Shown piece after piece: positions 6,829 to 14,163 of a stretch of 27,558 nt of DNA. The position numbers and the translations under genes were made by a program. Below the pieces are notes generated by a model. It did no database searches. It was not told the DNA's origin and was given only the letters and a program-made list of their open reading frames with translations. The stretch's first letter is position 1, and each line of letters starts with the position of its first letter. Origin of the DNA: a virus; the IMG/VR virus record IMGVR_UViG_3300025869_000074, positions 1 through 27,558 of that record. One strand, 5' to 3'.

Positions 6829-7314
6829 TTACTCCTTATCTTTGTCGGATGAGTTAGAAGCCCCAAAGTAAAAAGAAATAACAGCGCTGGCTAATCCTCC
6901 TAAATACCCTAAGACCAAGTTAATTAAAGCTTCACTATTTTGTTCTGGTGGCTGTAAAGTTACTAAAAATATGTAACCCATAAACCCACATATAGTGACA
7001 AACCCTAAAGTTCTTGTTGTCCAATCTTTACTAAACTTAGTACGTGCATCTTGTTTGTCTGCAGTTTCTAAAGCAAAAATATCAACTTCTAATTCTTTCA
7101 TTTGAACTTCAAATTCGGCTTCAGCTTTTTTAAGTTCAAGCATTTGTGCTGGACTTGCAGTTTGGATTGCTTGATTAATTGATTTAGGATCTGTTTTACA
7201 TCCTAAAACGCCTGCAATAACAGAAGCTGCTTGTCCTCCTAATGGGCCACCTAATGCAGAACCTAGAGTAGGAGCCAAAGCTCCTACTACGTTCTTAATT
7301 AAGTTAAACTTCAC
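6829..7314 (-). CDS. GTA-type 3TM holin
   Basis: The 161-residue product has a Gly/Ala-rich hydrophobic N-terminus (about 5-38, containing APTLGSALGGPLGG), a charged helical middle (about 55-98) with the sequence QDARTKFSKDWTTR, and two clear membrane segments at about 102-120 and 129-151. This matches the family of three-TM holins first named for gene-transfer-agent release (GTA_holin_3TM), including the APxxGSALGGPL start and the D-x-R...DW-[TS]-x-R junction before the second membrane segment. It would permeabilise the inner membrane so the M15 endolysin can reach the wall. The GTG start shares its first base with the TAG of the lipoprotein gene. Confidence 0.8.
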   Translation of the reverse strand: MKFNLIKNVVGALAPTLGSALGGPLGGQAASVIAGVLGCKTDPKSINQAIQTASPAQMLELKKAEAEFEVQMKELEVDIFALETADKQDARTKFSKDWTTRTLGFVTICGFMGYIFLVTLQPPEQNSEALINLVLGYLGGLASAVISFYFGASNSSDKDKE

Positions 7315-7580
7315 TAGTCTTCTTTTTTAGGATCTTGAAGCTCGTCAGTTTGCTCGTCAATGTTTTCAACAACTGTATCAATTACGCCTTCGTAAGTTTC
7401 AGCTACTGTATTAACAACGCCACTAACATCTCTTAATGCTGCGCCTGAAATAGAGCCAGCAGTTTTTACTGTTGTATCTACGGTAGTCATAGCAATTTCT
7501 TTACCACCTTCAATAACAGAACCTACAGTTGCACATGAAGTTGCAAATAAGCCAATTAAAATAAATGTAATATTTCTCAT
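7314..7580 (-). CDS. Small lipoprotein of the lysis cassette
   Basis: The 88-residue product has a short lipoprotein signal: MRN, a hydrophobic run, then a lipobox-like F-A-T-S-C with Cys16 as the lipidation site. The mature part is a low-complexity helical protein rich in Val, Thr and acidic residues, ending DELQDPKKED. AGAGGA lies nine bases before the ATG. As the first gene of the lysis cassette, directly before the holin, it could be an outer-membrane spanin or another envelope lipoprotein. I see no matching classic inner-membrane spanin, so the spanin idea is weak. The lipobox is non-canonical at -3 (Ala rather than Leu). Confidence 0.65.
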   Translation of the reverse strand: MRNITFILIGLFATSCATVGSVIEGGKEIAMTTVDTTVKTAGSISGAALRDVSGVVNTVAETYEGVIDTVVENIDEQTDELQDPKKED

Positions 7581-7596
7581 TATTTAGAATCCTCTA

Positions 7597-7641
7597 ATTA
7601 TACTAAAGTTAGATTATATCAGCAGGAAATCTTTTTGACCA
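7597..7641 (-). promoter_or_regulatory. Possible sigma70-type promoter for the lysis cassette
   Basis: On the minus strand a perfect TATAAT (7618-7613) lies 17 bases after TGGTCA (7641-7636), which matches the -35 consensus at four of six positions. A second TATAAT occurs at 7602-7597. The site lies in the largest intergenic gap of the window, upstream of the lipoprotein-holin-endolysin genes. AT-rich DNA yields such hexamers by chance, so this is tentative. Confidence 0.35.
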
Positions 7642-7710
7642 TATTGTTAAACTATATTTTACTTCCTGTATTAATGGCAAACACTCGTGGCCGTGGGTTA
7701 CTTGTCCCAT
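7609..7710 (-). CDS. Possible 33-aa ORF in the gap before the lysis cassette
   Basis: Minus-strand ATG 7710 to TAA 7611-7609 encodes 33 residues starting MGQVTHGHECLPLIQEVKYS. It lies in the only sizeable gap of the window and has no clear Shine-Dalgarno upstream. Its end overlaps the -10 element of the possible promoter, so the stretch may be regulatory rather than coding. No family is recognised. I list it because it is the only open frame of any length on the coding strand there. Confidence 0.25.
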   Translation of the reverse strand: MGQVTHGHECLPLIQEVKYSLTIWSKRFPADII

Positions 7711-7723
7711 AGACAATATAAAA

Positions 7724-8341
7724 CTAACTGTTTACCTTTGGTAATTCTCCGAGAGGCCTTTCATTAGTAGGTGCCTCCGCTGTTCCTGTGTTCACATATG
7801 TTAATAAGGCTATCAGAGCATCAAGGTCAGTAGCATTCTCAAGTGCTGTACACATTTCATTTGCTTTTGTTCTCACTGCTGCTCTTTGAGTTGTAATAGA
7901 ACTTGGTACAGCTGTGCCGCCTTCAGCTTCTCTTATAACCATCCAATCTGTTGGTTGTAAAATATTTGCAGCGTCTACATTAATACCATTAATATACCTC
8001 TGTCTTATACCATATTGTTTAATCTCACCTTCTATACCAAGACCATCTGTTTCGTCTTGTGCTGTAAAGAGTACAGTATCTAAAACTTTGGGTGTTGCGA
8101 CACCATAACTTGCAGTAACTACTCCATCGGCAAAGTCAAAGCTTTGATCAGTATTAGTATAAAATTCTTTATTTTGAAAATTTGTATTATTGACAATAAC
8201 CTCATAAATCCCAATGGCTTCTAATTGTTCTGTCGTATAACTTGTAAAAACAACTCTCGGATAGTTGCCCGATTCTAATTCTAAATCTTTAGGTCTCGTG
8301 TAAACCTGAGTTACTGCATTATTTTCTACTAATGCCCACAT
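7724..8341 (-). CDS. Tail fibre assembly chaperone-like protein
   Basis: The 205-residue product begins MWALVENNAVTQVYTRPKDL, a start typical of tail fibre assembly (Tfa-like) proteins in which a short beta unit reports on the fibre. Its C-terminal half holds LQPTDWMVIREAEGGTAVP and TTQRAAVRTKANEMCTALEN, the D-W-x-x-x-R then R-A-A-V-R pattern of phage tail assembly chaperones. It follows three fibre-type genes, the usual place for a fibre chaperone. AGGAG lies six bases before the ATG. A second, shorter protein with related motifs is encoded at 1239-1607 behind the J-like fibre. Confidence 0.65.
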   Translation of the reverse strand: MWALVENNAVTQVYTRPKDLELESGNYPRVVFTSYTTEQLEAIGIYEVIVNNTNFQNKEFYTNTDQSFDFADGVVTASYGVATPKVLDTVLFTAQDETDGLGIEGEIKQYGIRQRYINGINVDAANILQPTDWMVIREAEGGTAVPSSITTQRAAVRTKANEMCTALENATDLDALIALLTYVNTGTAEAPTNERPLGELPKVNS

Positions 8342-8356
8342 ATTTTTCTCCTATTT

Positions 8357-9418
8357 TTATCGTGCACACGCTGGTACACCTGTTGATGTTACAAATGGAT
8401 TTTCTGCAAATGCCATGTAAATATATTTTCTATTAAGACCATTTGAACCTGTATTTGCTCCTCTCTGTTTAAAACCATTGCTTAATATATCTATATCAAA
8501 AGCAGTGGCTGTATATTCAGCTGAACTGTCATTTGGAAACAATTCGCGAAAGGCTTCGTTATATGTATCTCGCTTATGATCATATACAATCCAATTTTCT
8601 CCTGAATTACTTGAATTTTTAAATAGTACAAAAGCTGGTCTAAAACCCGTATAGACGAATGTACCATTAGTACCTCCACTCCCAGCATACTGACCAAACT
8701 TGCTATAGCCTTTTTTCTCTGCAAAGGCATAACAAATCATGTTGTTTGAGCTTTGATTGGTTTGTTGTCCTGCACCTACAGAAAATACACTTGAAGTTGG
8801 AGCAGTATGATTCCATCTGTTTGTTCCACTATCTATTTGTCCATCAGTATTATTAAGTGCTAATGTATATCCAGCATCTGTCATATCTTTATGATAAACA
8901 GCCCAATCAACACTTGTAGTTCTATTTTTAACTATTAAAACCGTAGGAGCTTGTCCTAGTCCATGTCCTATTGTTCCCGCCGAACCAGTACCCGACCAAG
9001 TAATAATGCTAAACCCAGCTGTGGTATTTGCTTGTACTGTAGCATTTATAGAGCCAGTAGTGTTGCTTGAGGTCGTACCACCATTGGCTTTCCATTGCCA
9101 AGTAACAAATCTTTGTGCATTATTATTAACAGCAGTATCGCCACTACTTAAAGTAAAACCATTGCTATTAAAACTTGTCACATAGCTTGATATAGTGGAA
9201 TCAGCGTTAGTTGTAAATGTTGTTAAATATTTAGTAACTCCTCTGCTTGAGTCTGCTACATAAATTCCTCTACCTAAGTCTCTGTTTATTTGCCACCATA
9301 AATCAGGTTGCATATTACTATTGCCATCATTAGTGATGGAATGATTTACAGTACTATTACCTGTATATAAGGTAGTTTGAAAATGTGCTGATGGGTCGTC
9401 TATTGTTGTATAAGCCAT
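8357..9418 (-). CDS. Tail fibre/receptor-binding protein with DUF7483-like domain
   Basis: The 353-residue beta-rich product has an N-terminal part with LYTGNSTVNHSITNDGNSNM and DLWWQINRD (about 17-48), then WQWKANGG (107-114), then WSGTGSAGTIGHGLGQAP with LIVKNR (about 141-166) and repeated aromatic strands to the C-terminus. The GTGSAGTIGHGLGxAPxxxIVKNR motif is typical of a domain common in marine phage fibres (I associate it with DUF7483). In other phages it often follows a LamG domain in the same protein; here the LamG-type protein is a separate gene joined by TAATG. It is probably part of the adhesive tip. It contains two Cys (the motif PACAR lies at the very end). Confidence 0.6.
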   Translation of the reverse strand: MAYTTIDDPSAHFQTTLYTGNSTVNHSITNDGNSNMQPDLWWQINRDLGRGIYVADSSRGVTKYLTTFTTNADSTISSYVTSFNSNGFTLSSGDTAVNNNAQRFVTWQWKANGGTTSSNTTGSINATVQANTTAGFSIITWSGTGSAGTIGHGLGQAPTVLIVKNRTTSVDWAVYHKDMTDAGYTLALNNTDGQIDSGTNRWNHTAPTSSVFSVGAGQQTNQSSNNMICYAFAEKKGYSKFGQYAGSGGTNGTFVYTGFRPAFVLFKNSSNSGENWIVYDHKRDTYNEAFRELFPNDSSAEYTATAFDIDILSNGFKQRGANTGSNGLNRKYIYMAFAENPFVTSTGVPACAR

Positions 9419-10968
9419 TATCCGTACTCCGCTAAGTTTTTAGTGCATAAGGCATAGTAGCCTGACGGAGGTGCATATTCAAACTTTCCATAGCCATTGG
9501 CATCTGTTGCTGCACTAGAAATTGCAACAGAGGAATACCCCCCAAAATTACAATTAAGATTGTTGTCATATGTTTGAAAGAAAGGTAAAACAAATATGCC
9601 ATTAGCCATATCATCGTCTAAATCAAAAATGTCTATACCTGCATTTCCTGTTCTAGTTCCATTATTGTAAAAAGTAATTTGTCCATCGTCTGCGTTAAAA
9701 GCTACTCCAAAAGTTCTTCCTATTGCTCCTGTACCTTCTGAAGGTAGCCCTGCTGCTGTGTTTTGAGATGTAAGAGTTCCATTAGTCATCGCCCAATAAT
9801 CTCCATAATGTAGTAGCCAAAATACAGCACTGTCTATTCCTGAAAAAGAAGCATTATTCCCCATCCCTTGAATTGTATGCAACCCGATGTAGTTTAGTAA
9901 ACCATAAGATCCGCTTCGACTTGGGATATAAAATTCCCAATACCATTTTCCAGCTGTCACACCCATTGTACCAACAAAAGATGCGAAATTGTTTTGACCA
10001 TCTCTTGCCATATAAGTACCACCTTCTGAAGCGTTTGCAGCAGTATAATTATCACTAAAAGCTGCATTAAGCACACAAAAATTATTCGTAGGTGTATCAG
10101 TTGCTTGGTCAAGAGATGTAATATTATTAAGAGTAACATTTTTACCGTTACCACTTGAGTCTGTACCAAGTGAAGCTGCATTATTAAATTTTAGATAAAA
10201 TCCTTGATTTCCAAAACTTAAACCACTTAAATCTTTAGGTTTCCATATACCACTATTATCATACTCACCAAAACTTGTTGGAGTTAATGCTGATCCATCT
10301 ATAACAGCGACCTCTGCCCAGTAGCCTGAATTGTCATATGAACCATCTCCATCTCTTGTGTTGAAATACATACTACTTCCAGACATCCAACTACTTTCCT
10401 GATTTAGACTTGGCCAATCATTATTATTAAATGGATAATCCTCTCCATTTACATACATTTTTACTCTATTTGTATTTGTAGCTTGTGTTGTATCTACAGC
10501 TAACACAATATGATACCAAGCAGAAGTATCTCTTAATTGACCTGCTGCTTCCAATTCTGTAGAATTTCCATCAAACATAAATCTAAGTGTATGATTAGCA
10601 AAGTGAAAACGAGCGTTACTGCCTTGGCTCATTAAATAGTTATCAGCTTGATACCCGCCTAATTGTGTTCGTTTAATCCAAAAACTAAATGTAAAAGTTC
10701 TTTTATTTCCTGCGGTTGGACCACTGCGATAAAACCATTCGTTTCCAGAATTAGCTTGAACCTTTAAAGAATTTTCAACCTCATAACCACTTGAAGCTCC
10801 ATAAAAATTAGAGATACTTATGGCACCTGAAGCTACTCCTGCGAGGTCTCTTAGCTCTGTTTCACCCAAAGAAGAGGTTGCCGTTGCAGATCTTCCCAGT
10901 TCAAGATTAATAGATCGGTTAGTGGTAGTTCCCCCTATAGATAAAGTTCCACTAGTTTCTAAGGGCAT
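9418..10968 (-). CDS. Tail fibre protein with LamG-like and SPRY-like domains
   Basis: This 516-residue protein has three parts. Residues 1-58 (TLSIGGTTTNRSINLELGRS, then LAGVASGAISISNFYG) are an N-terminal module seen in many phage fibres and probably connect to the tail. Residues about 66-262 look like a LamG/concanavalin A-type beta sandwich: TFTFSFWIKR (91-100), WYHIVLAVDTT (151-161), MYVNGE (171-176) and GYWAEVAVIDG (215-225). Residues about 330-510 look SPRY-like: GKWYWEFYI, YIGLHT and GVAFNADDGQITFYNNGT. Both lectin-like folds suit glycan binding on the host surface. It follows the S74 fibre and joins the DUF7483-like gene by TAATG. Confidence 0.7.
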   Translation of the reverse strand: MPLETSGTLSIGGTTTNRSINLELGRSATATSSLGETELRDLAGVASGAISISNFYGASSGYEVENSLKVQANSGNEWFYRSGPTAGNKRTFTFSFWIKRTQLGGYQADNYLMSQGSNARFHFANHTLRFMFDGNSTELEAAGQLRDTSAWYHIVLAVDTTQATNTNRVKMYVNGEDYPFNNNDWPSLNQESSWMSGSSMYFNTRDGDGSYDNSGYWAEVAVIDGSALTPTSFGEYDNSGIWKPKDLSGLSFGNQGFYLKFNNAASLGTDSSGNGKNVTLNNITSLDQATDTPTNNFCVLNAAFSDNYTAANASEGGTYMARDGQNNFASFVGTMGVTAGKWYWEFYIPSRSGSYGLLNYIGLHTIQGMGNNASFSGIDSAVFWLLHYGDYWAMTNGTLTSQNTAAGLPSEGTGAIGRTFGVAFNADDGQITFYNNGTRTGNAGIDIFDLDDDMANGIFVLPFFQTYDNNLNCNFGGYSSVAISSAATDANGYGKFEYAPPSGYYALCTKNLAEYG

Positions 10969-10971
10969 TAT

Positions 10972-13710
10972 TTAACCTTTTTTTTGGTCGTTAAGTTGTT
11001 GTTTGAGATCATCAACTTCTGTTTTAAGTTCTTTAATAGCTTCGATAAGAAGTCCTACCATATTACCGTATGCTACTGATTTAGTTTGCATTTCATCCTC
11101 AGCCGTAATTACAGCTTCGGGCAGTACCTTTTCAACTTCTTGTGCAATTACACCAGTCTGTCTAAGTGGTTCTTCTACATCTGTTCTGTCAAATGTAACT
11201 CCTCTTAATTGAGATACCTTTTCTAATGCACCATCAATTACAACAATGTTATCTTTTAGTCTTTCATCAGAGTAAGCTGTTACGTTACCAGTTGCTGTAA
11301 AGTGACCTGCATCGTCAAAGGTAAATCGTGTGGTTGTTCCATCTCGAATATACCAATTTCCAATTCCTGAATTAAGATCGGTATACATATGTGAACCATT
11401 ACAGAAGAACTCAACATCATCACTTGAACCAAAACGTAGTATGTCATTGTCAGCAAGATCAATTGCGTTTCTAACACTTAAAACTCCATTAACAGTTAAA
11501 GTTGTTCCTGTTAAAGTTGTAAAGGTATCCGTGGCATCACTTCTTAAGAAAGAACCTGAACCAAGACCATCCAATGTATCAGCATCTAAGCCACTACCTG
11601 GTCCGTCTACAGTTTTAATTGCCGTTAATATCTGAGCAGCTGTTTGATCTGCGGTAGCACCACTTTCAATACCGTCTAACTTAGAGCCATCGGATGCAAT
11701 ATCTCTTCCATCAACTGTACCTGATAATGTAATATTTCCGACAATATCAATACCACCTGATGTGGTTGCCAATTTTTCAGAACCATTATGGTATATTCTT
11801 ACTTCAGAATTTTCTGTGCAAAGTAAAGCCCATTCATCATTTAAATCATCATAAATACCAAAGTCATTACCATTGCCCATAAATGAGGTAAGAGTTTCTC
11901 CACTACTATTTGCAATGGTAATACCTCCCCAACTACTAGTACTTGATGTAATTGCTAATAAATCTGCTCGGTGTGAAGATTCTGCAAGTGAAACTTGTGA
12001 CCCTAGATTAATTGTAGTTCCTGAAAGAGTTGTAAAGGTATCTGATGCATCACTTCTTAGGAAAGAAGCTGAACTAATACCATCAAGTAAGTCTGCATCT
12101 AATCCTGAACCTGCCCCGTCTACTGTTTTAATTTTAGTAAGTACGTCTGCTGCTGTGTATGAAGAAGATGCTAATTTAGCATTTAAAGCTGTTTGTAAAC
12201 CGTCTACATTACTTATTACATGGTTATGCGAGTCGTCTGCTATTGTAACAGCAATACTTGTTGTACCTGAACCAGAAACATCTCCGCTCAGTGTGATTGT
12301 TTGGTTACCAGTTAAGTAACTTCCAGTTGCTTGTTTTCCATTTAACTGAGTTTGTATATTACTTGTTACACCGTCTACGTAATTTAATTCAGCCTTTGTC
12401 GCTGTAATTCCGAGATTCGTAATTGCATTTGCTTGTTGTGTTCCAGTTAAACCTTGAGATGCTGTATCAACTCGTAAGCGATTTCCTAATGCTGTTGAGG
12501 TTGTTGTAGAAAAGTTTGCGTCATCGCCAAGAGCTGCTGCTAATTCGTTTAATGTATCTAATGCAGCTGGAGCTGAATCTACTACTCCTGCAACTTGTGT
12601 ATCTACATATGCTTTAATTGATTGTTGTGTTGGTATTCTTGTTGCGGAGTTTGTTGCAAAGGAATCTTCGTCAATAAATGTAATTCCAGAAATTGTTCCG
12701 TCACTGAATGAGGTTGCTGTAACTGCACCTGTTACGTTTAAACCACTAGTGTTCATGGACATCTTGGTTGAGCCTGAGATATCAAAATCTATTCTCGTTG
12801 TAGCATCAATCGTGATTGGATAGCCTGAATCTATATGTAATCCTGTGGTTGCTCTGGTATCGTAAGGTAAAGAAATACTAGCGTAATCAGTTCCTGTAGT
12901 GTTAAATGTCCAGTTAATCTTAGCTGTTGTACCCGCTGCTCCACCTTTTAAATTTATTTCAGTATTATCTGAGTCTAGTAATAGGTTGCCTGAAATGTCT
13001 ATGCCTGTTGAGTTTGTGGCTATTTTTTGACTGTTGTTATAGTAAAGAGATACTGCACCATCATCATTAAATACAGCATATGTTTCCCCTGCATCTCCAC
13101 TTCTAAAATTAATTGATGCAGAACCATCTATATATAAATTTCCTGTGCCAACATCTCTAATATTACTATGACTGCCATTATGATAAATCTGTAAGTCTTG
13201 TGATGCACCAAACTGCAATCTATTAACTGTTTCACCTGAACTATCACCGAATTGGATAAGTTGATCATTTGTATCTAATGTTCCACCTAGCTGTGGACTT
13301 GTATCTTCTACAACATTGTTAATAGAAACAGCTTGTGCTCTAGCATCTGTGTAATAGAGGTTGGTTGAGCCCTCTGTAATAGTGTCCGTGTCTGCTGTAA
13401 GGGTTCCGCCATCTAGTTGGGGAAACACATTCATGATCCCGGCTGTTAGTCGGGCTTCTATTGTGTTGCTAGTTGAAAAAGCTCTGGCTGTAGTTCCCTC
13501 CTGTGCTCTTACAACAGTAAGGGTATTACCACTAATAGCGGTAACTTTAACAATCTCGTTGTTGGTATCGTCATCAATGGTGCAAAGAAAATATTCTCCC
13601 GCACTTAAACTTGGAAATACGTTTCCAGCCTGAACAGAGATTGAGGTCGCACTTGAACTAATATCAGCTGTAAGTACGGTATTTGCATTGTTCTTGAAAA
13701 CAACTGCCAC
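10972..13710 (-). CDS. Tail fibre with C-terminal S74 intramolecular chaperone
   Basis: This 912-residue fibre starts at GTG 13710, preceded by AGGAG with a six-base spacer. The N-terminal ~90 residues (VVFKNNANTVLTADISSSAT) are a conserved fibre base. The shaft holds repeated motifs such as YHNGS/YYNNS and GIDI-[SV]-GN, a TQQSIKAYVDTQV stretch (typical of phage fibres), and two copies of a module ending LRSDA[ST]DTFTTL[ST]GTT. Residues about 813-912 are a peptidase S74 chaperone: YSDERLKDNI, RTDVEEPLRQTGVIAQEVEK and a C-terminal coiled coil. The catalytic pair is predicted as Ser814 and Lys819 (S-x4-K, spacing as in endosialidase chaperones), with cleavage just before Ser814 after trimer folding. 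Confidence 0.85.
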   Translation of the reverse strand: MAVVFKNNANTVLTADISSSATSISVQAGNVFPSLSAGEYFLCTIDDDTNNEIVKVTAISGNTLTVVRAQEGTTARAFSTSNTIEARLTAGIMNVFPQLDGGTLTADTDTITEGSTNLYYTDARAQAVSINNVVEDTSPQLGGTLDTNDQLIQFGDSSGETVNRLQFGASQDLQIYHNGSHSNIRDVGTGNLYIDGSASINFRSGDAGETYAVFNDDGAVSLYYNNSQKIATNSTGIDISGNLLLDSDNTEINLKGGAAGTTAKINWTFNTTGTDYASISLPYDTRATTGLHIDSGYPITIDATTRIDFDISGSTKMSMNTSGLNVTGAVTATSFSDGTISGITFIDEDSFATNSATRIPTQQSIKAYVDTQVAGVVDSAPAALDTLNELAAALGDDANFSTTTSTALGNRLRVDTASQGLTGTQQANAITNLGITATKAELNYVDGVTSNIQTQLNGKQATGSYLTGNQTITLSGDVSGSGTTSIAVTIADDSHNHVISNVDGLQTALNAKLASSSYTAADVLTKIKTVDGAGSGLDADLLDGISSASFLRSDASDTFTTLSGTTINLGSQVSLAESSHRADLLAITSSTSSWGGITIANSSGETLTSFMGNGNDFGIYDDLNDEWALLCTENSEVRIYHNGSEKLATTSGGIDIVGNITLSGTVDGRDIASDGSKLDGIESGATADQTAAQILTAIKTVDGPGSGLDADTLDGLGSGSFLRSDATDTFTTLTGTTLTVNGVLSVRNAIDLADNDILRFGSSDDVEFFCNGSHMYTDLNSGIGNWYIRDGTTTRFTFDDAGHFTATGNVTAYSDERLKDNIVVIDGALEKVSQLRGVTFDRTDVEEPLRQTGVIAQEVEKVLPEAVITAEDEMQTKSVAYGNMVGLLIEAIKELKTEVDDLKQQLNDQKKG
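10975..11271 (-). other. S74 autocleaved chaperone domain of the fibre
   Basis: Codons 814-912 of the fibre encode SDERLKDNIVVIDGALEKVS and onward to the coiled coil KELKTEVDDLKQQLNDQ. The Ser814/Lys819 dyad and the GVIAQEVEKVLPEAV signature are diagnostic of the S74 family. Cleavage at the boundary would leave a mature fibre of about 813 residues. Confidence 0.8.
11501..11620 (-). repeat. Fibre module repeat, copy A
   Basis: This 120-base segment matches 12014-12133 at an offset of 513 bases, with clear DNA-level similarity such as gttgtaaaggtatc and catcacttctta. It encodes KTVDGPGSGLDADTLDGLGS then SFLRSDATDTFTTLTGTT. Confidence 0.75.
12014..12133 (-). repeat. Fibre module repeat, copy B
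   Basis: This is the second copy of the 120-base module, 171 codons upstream of copy A in the protein. It encodes KTVDGAGSGLDADLLDGISS then SFLRSDASDTFTTLSGTT. The two copies keep the frame and the spacing of the shaft motifs around them. Confidence 0.75.
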
Positions 13711-13727
13711 GGCTTTCTCCTATTTTA

Positions 13728-14153
13728 TTAAGAAACCGTTACAGTCCAAGTAATTGTCATTGAGTCCGCTGATCCCTTATTTACAACTGAAAAAACTGTT
13801 CTACAAAGAAGAGTTCCATTAGAAGAAGCATTTAAAATACCCGCTTCAGTAATAGCTCCAGTACCAGTACCAGCACCAAAAGTTGCAACATATGCAACCT
13901 CGTTGCTGCTAACAGTGGTAGAGGTTAGTGCTACTCGACCAGCCTCAGTTCCTAATGCTGCATCTCCAGCAGCCGCAGCAGTAGAACCCGTTCCGATAGC
14001 CATGTGTGACATAGCAGTAGCAGTAGCATCTTTCATTCTTGATGCAACATACTCTTTGCCGTCAGTAACAACTAGGTTGGGAATCTCCTGAACGGTGTTT
14101 CCGTTGATAGCGATCTTTAACTTACCAGTAAGTTTTAATCCATCTTTTAACAT
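13728..14153 (-). CDS. Small virion structural protein of marine-phage type
   Basis: The 141-residue product has an N-terminal KLTGKLKIAINGNTVQEIPN, a central MSHMAIGTGSTAAAAGDAAL (about 44-63), then EVAYVATFGAGTGTGAITEA and a C-terminal strand ITWTVTVS. The pattern M-x-[IV]-GTG-[ST]-x-A-A-x-x-x-D-x-x-L-x-x-E and TGAITEAGI-[LF]-N is one I know from small tail/fibre-associated proteins in many phages, with no solved function that I can name. The ATG has GGAG about eight bases upstream. It sits between the repeat protein and the S74 fibre, so it may be a fibre connector. Confidence 0.65.
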   Translation of the reverse strand: MLKDGLKLTGKLKIAINGNTVQEIPNLVVTDGKEYVASRMKDATATAMSHMAIGTGSTAAAAGDAALGTEAGRVALTSTTVSSNEVAYVATFGAGTGTGAITEAGILNASSNGTLLCRTVFSVVNKGSADSMTITWTVTVS

Positions 14154-14163
14154 TTATAGTCTC

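Noticed and set aside
7681-7710. Terminator-like hairpin TTGTC/GACAA in the gap before the lysis genes
   Set aside because: The stem is only five pairs and is not followed by a T-run on the minus strand.
9957-10181. Minus-strand open frame in a second frame inside the LamG-type fibre gene
   Set aside because: Its Leu/Gln/Ile-rich translation looks like an out-of-frame read of the fibre gene and there is no Shine-Dalgarno.
11873-12319. Plus-strand open frame of 148 codons
   Set aside because: It lies wholly opposite the S74 fibre gene, whose motifs are clear, and its translation is low-complexity Val/Ser/Pro-rich sequence typical of an antisense frame.
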